Shown here piece by piece: positions 7,124-10,441 of a stretch of DNA of 10,441 nt. The stretch's first letter is position 1. Each line of letters begins with the position of its first letter. Origin of the DNA: Bdellovibrionales bacterium. GTDB lineage: Bacteria > Bdellovibrionota > Bdellovibrionia > Bdellovibrionales > UBA1609. The position numbers and the translations under genes were made by a program. The notes under the pieces are model-generated. The model was given only the letters and a program-made list of their open reading frames with translations, was not told the origin of the DNA and did no database searches. The stretch is taken from positions 1 through 10,441 of the forward strand of contig JANQSX010000044.1 in assembly GCA_028279085.1 (NCBI GenBank), read 5' to 3'.

Positions 7124-8452
7124 TCAGAAACTTTCTTTCCAGTAAATTATGGTTGATAGATGTGTTTGTTTAACAGTTTGAGATTGCTGCTTATCTTTTG
7201 TGTTATCCTTAGATTTTGGAGTTGTGCGTACTTGCCTTTGATATACTTGATTTGCAATCTGTTTTTTTTTCAATTCTTTTTCCTTTTCCATTAGGGTTCT
7301 AGTGCGTGTTAAGGAATATGCAGTGTTAAAGTAAGTTGCTGTAAGAGTTTTTTTACTTTTACCGGCTATACCAATGCTTTGCATTCTAAAATTATGTGGA
7401 GCATCAAAATAAATATAAGATGTGGATTCTTGTTCAGGGTTTTCTGTTTGTGATGCAGTGCTTGTTGTTTGTGATTTCTTTTTTGGTGGCAATAAATATT
7501 TTGCCAAATCATAAAATCCTTTTTCATGTAAAAACTGGCGGAAACTATCCTCTGTAAAAATAATCGGGTTGGCGGTATTAGATTGAAGTGCAACTATTTC
7601 CTCTGCTAGCTCTATGGGTAGTTCATTATGTAAAGCTTGTATGAGTTGTACAGGAGCTGTATTTATATTAAGTCCTTTTTCCCCATAGATAGTAATAAAA
7701 GGTGCAATAACCGCATATAGATAATCTGATATGCCCTCTACTTCGTGTAATTCCTCCAAACTAACCAGAGAACGATTGGCATTTGAATTTGGCTCACTTA
7801 ACTGAGACCGCTCTAATTGAGTATCCGGGTCCACATAGTTTTTTATGTTATGTAAAATTTCCGTGATCTCCGCTTCTTGGATTTCCTCTGCTAGTTTTTG
7901 ATTCTGTAATCGCAAGTGATACATTAAACGATAGAGAACTTCAAAAGTCCATTTTCTAAGAGAAGGTATGGGTGATGCAAGATCATTTATGTCAATCCGG
8001 CTGTTTTCCGGTTTAATAGTGGTGATAAAACTAGCCTGCATAAAAGAGTTTTCTTTTATTTTAGCTAAGTCTCCCTTGTTCCTGGAATTTGTTTCTGAAG
8101 GAATAGGGGGAGGCCATTGAAAAGGAAACTGCCATATCAGATCAACAGCGGCTTGGAAAGGCTTTATATGAGAACTGTAAGTATCAGTTATTTTTGTATA
8201 GGTTTTTACTCTTAGAATGTTAACTTCCATTCCGGATTTAGCGGCATAATATGCTCTGAGGGAGTTTAATTCGGATATAGCTGAGCGATATTCTACCTGT
8301 GTATCAAAAACGGTTCCTTGTATTATCAGAATAATAAAAACGATAGTGGATAACACCATAATAAGAGCCATTCCCTTCTGCCGTTTATTGGAAAATAGCA
8401 ATAAGTTTTTAATTAGGAAAAAAGGGGATTTATTTTTTACCATTTTACTCAT
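7124..8452 (-). CDS. gspK: Type II secretion system minor pseudopilin GspK
   Basis: GspK caps the pseudopilus tip together with GspI and GspJ. The 442-residue product has a 27-residue basic leader ending RQKG, then MALIMVLSTIVFI, the hydrophobic pseudopilin helix. The expected prepilin peptidase cut is after Gly27. Position +5 is Met rather than Glu, which is normal for GspK and distinguishes it from other pseudopilins. Family signatures include LRAYYAAKSGMEVN just after the helix, RIDINDLAS at about 152-160, NYVDPDTQ at about 205-212, and the helix-hairpin-helix-like GLNINTAPVQLIQAL at 260-274. A Lys/Gln/Thr-rich extension fills the C-terminus from about residue 385 and makes it longer than typical GspK (about 300 to 340). 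Its start is five bases after the gspJ stop. A run of nine A lies in codons 395-397. Confidence 0.92.
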   Translation of the reverse strand: MSKMVKNKSPFFLIKNLLLFSNKRQKGMALIMVLSTIVFIILIIQGTVFDTQVEYRSAISELNSLRAYYAAKSGMEVNILRVKTYTKITDTYSSHIKPFQAAVDLIWQFPFQWPPPIPSETNSRNKGDLAKIKENSFMQASFITTIKPENSRIDINDLASPIPSLRKWTFEVLYRLMYHLRLQNQKLAEEIQEAEITEILHNIKNYVDPDTQLERSQLSEPNSNANRSLVSLEELHEVEGISDYLYAVIAPFITIYGEKGLNINTAPVQLIQALHNELPIELAEEIVALQSNTANPIIFTEDSFRQFLHEKGFYDLAKYLLPPKKKSQTTSTASQTENPEQESTSYIYFDAPHNFRMQSIGIAGKSKKTLTATYFNTAYSLTRTRTLMEKEKELKKKQIANQVYQRQVRTTPKSKDNTKDKQQSQTVKQTHLSTIIYWKESF

Positions 8453-8457
8453 TTCTT

Positions 8458-9297
8458 CTATTGCATAGGTAGCAAAAATTGTTGATGTAAGGGTAGATGT
8501 AGTTCTTGTTTTACAATTTGGTTTTTTCTATTTTCAAACGCCATTTTTATGTGAATAGCATAAGGTAAAGTGTTTCTTTTATTAGGACTGGTTCTCCATT
8601 CCTGTAGCCAATCATTACCAGGGAAATCGTAGTAAGATAATTCAAATGTTTTTACTTTTTCCAGCAAAACGAATTCTTTGTAATTAGAATGTGAGATGTT
8701 TTCCAGATCTTGTTCTATATGGGAAGAAAATTTTCTCCATAAACAGGTGCTTTGTTTTTTATTATCTTCTCTGCTTTTACAGGGTTTAAGGTAATAAATA
8801 ATGATACTTTGATCACTGGTTTTTTCATTTTCCTGATGTCTTATATAAGAACGGGAAGTTATATGAAGAGTATCCTTTTTCCCCATTATTCCTGTAGGAA
8901 AATGTACACGTGGTATGTAAGGATATATTTCTGACTCAAACCAGTTAGCCAGTTGAGAGTTCACTTCCGCTTCTTTATTATTTAACTTTTTTTTCTGTGC
9001 ATCATCTTGTGAATTGATACCTTTAAGTTCATTATAGATTAGAACATTCATATCCCTTTTGTAAAAGGTATTACGAATGTCTTTTCTGATAATTTGCAAA
9101 GCTTTTCTGCTTGCTTTTATATCTTTTATATTTCTTGTGATTTTTTTTCTATACAGAGTGGACGTATCTGTCATTTGCATAAGAGATATACTGATCAGCG
9201 TGAAAAGAGTTAAGGCGATTAACACTTCCAATAAAGTGAATCCCTTTTCGTTATTCCCTAGTAGGCGGGAATCAATAAATGGTTGCCGAAATAACAT
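8458..9297 (-). CDS. gspJ: Type II secretion system minor pseudopilin GspJ
   Basis: GspJ forms the pseudopilus tip complex with GspI and GspK. The 279-residue product has a 19-residue leader ending NEKG, followed by FTLLEVLIALTLF: a type IV prepilin cleavage site with Glu at +5 and a hydrophobic helix. The following amphipathic segment with KALQIIRKDIRNTF matches the GspJ pattern of a helix leading into a large beta-rich globular domain, and the later FELSYYD...WLQEW segment is typical of the C-terminal part. GAGG nine bases before the ATG serves as ribosome binding site. The length is somewhat above typical (about 200 to 230), with a Lys/Asn/Glu-rich insertion around 90-115. It follows gspI by 23 bases and precedes gspK by 5. 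Confidence 0.9.
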   Translation of the reverse strand: MLFRQPFIDSRLLGNNEKGFTLLEVLIALTLFTLISISLMQMTDTSTLYRKKITRNIKDIKASRKALQIIRKDIRNTFYKRDMNVLIYNELKGINSQDDAQKKKLNNKEAEVNSQLANWFESEIYPYIPRVHFPTGIMGKKDTLHITSRSYIRHQENEKTSDQSIIIYYLKPCKSREDNKKQSTCLWRKFSSHIEQDLENISHSNYKEFVLLEKVKTFELSYYDFPGNDWLQEWRTSPNKRNTLPYAIHIKMAFENRKNQIVKQELHLPLHQQFLLPMQ

Positions 9298-9320
9298 TCA
9301 ATTCTACCTCAGTTAAAAAT

Positions 9321-9821
9321 TTAAGGTCCCCCGGAAGGAATGGCAATTTGAATTTCCTTATTATGATCTATGATATAAGTTGTTAATGAGTAAGCGCTTT
9401 TCAAATCACCTCTTTTGTAGTGAATGGTGAGTTTTGCCTCCAACACGGCTTCGGATAAAAATTGAGTGGTTATCTCAGAAACTTGAGTCACTATTTCTTG
9501 ATTTTGTTCGACTAAGTTCATTAAGGTTTGAGGATTTGGTAAAACCAGTGCTCGTGTCTTAACACTCCATGAAAAATATTTTTCTTCCTCAAAAACCCCT
9601 TTTTCCTCTCTAGGTATAGAGTTAAAATTTTTTCTTTGCCACTCAAATTCCAATTCAGATATTTTTTGTTCCATGAGTTGTACGACTTTATGGTAATCAA
9701 TGATTTTTCCGACTCTTTTTTTATTACCTGACCATATATTGGAAATAATAATCATGGAGCCGGAAAGAATCACTAAGGCGACTAAAACTTCAATCAAGGT
9801 AAAACCGTTTATTTTTTTCAT
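9321..9821 (-). CDS. gspI: Type II secretion system minor pseudopilin GspI
   Basis: GspI is the core of the pseudopilus tip complex, bridging GspJ and GspK. The 166-residue product has the short leader MKKING and then FTLIEVLVALVIL, with cleavage expected after Gly6 and Glu at +5. The stretch VVQLMEQKISELEFEW after the helix corresponds to the conserved GspI helix, usually ending in KxxEL. The rest is a small mixed globular domain. It is a little longer than usual (about 120 to 140). The ribosome binding site is poor: the nearest candidate, AGGAAC, is about 12 bases upstream of the ATG. It sits between gspH and gspJ, the canonical order. Confidence 0.9.
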   Translation of the reverse strand: MKKINGFTLIEVLVALVILSGSMIIISNIWSGNKKRVGKIIDYHKVVQLMEQKISELEFEWQRKNFNSIPREEKGVFEEEKYFSWSVKTRALVLPNPQTLMNLVEQNQEIVTQVSEITTQFLSEAVLEAKLTIHYKRGDLKSAYSLTTYIIDHNKEIQIAIPSGGP

Positions 9822-9914
9822 ACACTATTTGTTCCTACTCATTCCGCTTGATACAATTACATGTTAAAAAACTTTATTATAGTTTTTCAAAGAATTAAAA
9901 GTAACAAATAAAAT
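9822..9914 (-). promoter_or_regulatory. gspH-gspI gap with possible internal promoter
   Basis: This 93-base AT-rich gap is the longest within the secretion block. On the minus strand it contains a perfect TATAAT (9876-9881) about 55 bases before the gspI ATG. The -35 region is weak (TTACTT-like at about 17 bases), so the promoter is tentative. I see no hairpin terminator for gspH here. Confidence 0.35.
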
Positions 9915-10441
9915 CTATTGTTTAAAATCTTTTAAGTTTTTATTTCCGGTAAAAACAGTAAGGTCCCCACTCAAACGATCAATAAACAAAGACCAATAAA
10001 TGTTTCCTCTTTTGATTTTCAAGAGGGCATTGTCAAATTGTCCTTCCGGAAAATAATGAATATAAGCTTTTCCACTTGTCATTTTTTCTTTCTTCCCGCT
10101 AACTTCTACACTCTCAAACTTTAACTCACCAGGTAATTTTTGAGGCTTTGCAAAAAAATTTGTATCTATCACGAAACCAGTGGGAGGAAGGGTTTGATTT
10201 TCTGTAGAAGCGGTGTAATTAGGTACTTTTTTATGGGGTATTTTTTTTTCCACCCACCAGGAGTTTTTGTTTTCGTCCAAGTGGATAACCAGACGCCAAG
10301 TTTCTCGTTTTAGACGTGCAGAATGATCTAACTGTCGGTTAAGAGCAACAAATTGTCTCAATGTACTTTTTTTTCTATTGTCTTTTCTTTTAATAATGAA
10401 AGAGGAACTTAGAATAAGAGATGAGGTAACTATGGCCATAG
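9915..10441 (-). CDS. gspH: Type II secretion system minor pseudopilin GspH (5' end missing)
   Basis: The visible 174-175 residues run to a TAG at 9915-9917. The N-terminus begins inside the hydrophobic pseudopilin helix (MAIVTSSLILSSSFI); the Met at 10439 is almost certainly internal, because the leader and the FTLxE cleavage motif must lie beyond the right edge. After the helix, the segment LRQFVALNRQLDHSARLKRETWRLVIHLDEN followed by a Trp pair matches the GspH/FimT pattern of an Arg-rich helix leading into beta strands. It lacks the calcium-site region expected of GspG, and its position before gspI also supports GspH. Two A-runs (nine at 10241-10249, eight at about 10367-10374 on the plus strand as T) lie within it. 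Confidence 0.82.
   Translation of the reverse strand, partial: MAIVTSSLILSSSFIIKRKDNRKKSTLRQFVALNRQLDHSARLKRETWRLVIHLDENKNSWWVEKKIPHKKVPNYTASTENQTLPPTGFVIDTNFFAKPQKLPGELKFESVEVSGKKEKMTSGKAYIHYFPEGQFDNALLKIKRGNIYWSLFIDRLSGDLTVFTGNKNLKDFKQ

Noticed and set aside
7366..7593. Leftward open frame of 75 codons within gspK
   Set aside because: It lies in another frame of the same strand inside a well-supported GspK, with no ribosome binding site or recognisable domain.
8752..9316. Two hydrophobic rightward open frames (60 and 79 codons) opposite gspJ
   Set aside because: Phe/Ile-rich frames arise opposite Lys/Glu/Asn-rich coding sequence in AT-rich DNA; neither has a good ribosome binding site, and gspJ is clear on the other strand.
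1..10441. CRISPR array, tRNA, rRNA, insertion sequence or phage module
   Set aside because: No spaced direct repeats, cloverleaf-like segments, terminal inverted repeats, or transposase or integrase motifs were seen on either strand.

Overview
The window is an AT-rich bacterial segment (roughly one third GC by eye, not computed), densely coding and mostly transcribed leftward. It holds the 3' part of a type II secretion system (T2SS) gene cluster followed by two DNA-maintenance genes. The delta-type GspN, the GspL built like PilM, and the SSB and RadA sequences suggest a Gram-negative bacterium of the broad deltaproteobacterial/Bdellovibrionota group. That placement is inference from gene architecture, not from a search.

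Reading in the direction of transcription (right to left), the secretion block is gspH (5' end cut by the window edge), gspI, gspJ, gspK, gspL, gspM, gspN. The gaps from gspI onward are 1 to 44 bases, so these form one operon; the exception is a 93-base gap between gspH and gspI that may carry an internal promoter. GspH, I, J and K are the minor pseudopilins. GspL, M and N are inner-membrane assembly-platform proteins. The secretin (gspD), ATPase (gspE), platform (gspF), major pseudopilin (gspG) and any gspC are not in the window and may lie beyond its right edge.

Downstream of gspN, after a 101-base gap with a plausible promoter, lies ssb (single-stranded DNA-binding protein). It converges on the only complete rightward gene, which encodes a secreted protein of unknown function with a small periplasmic domain, a serine-rich linker and a probable outer-membrane beta-barrel. 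That gene diverges from radA (DNA repair/recombination ATPase) across an intergenic region of about 200 bases. radA converges on the last 45 codons of an unidentified rightward gene at the left edge, with a perfect GC-rich hairpin between their stops.

I see no CRISPR array, tRNA, rRNA, insertion sequence or phage gene, and no convincing novel system. The points most worth a second look are a strong excess of the hexamer CCGGAA/TTCCGG, including one inverted pair at the hairpin; a long proline-rich tail on GspM; a likely misplaced start of gspL; and the uncharacterised barrel protein.
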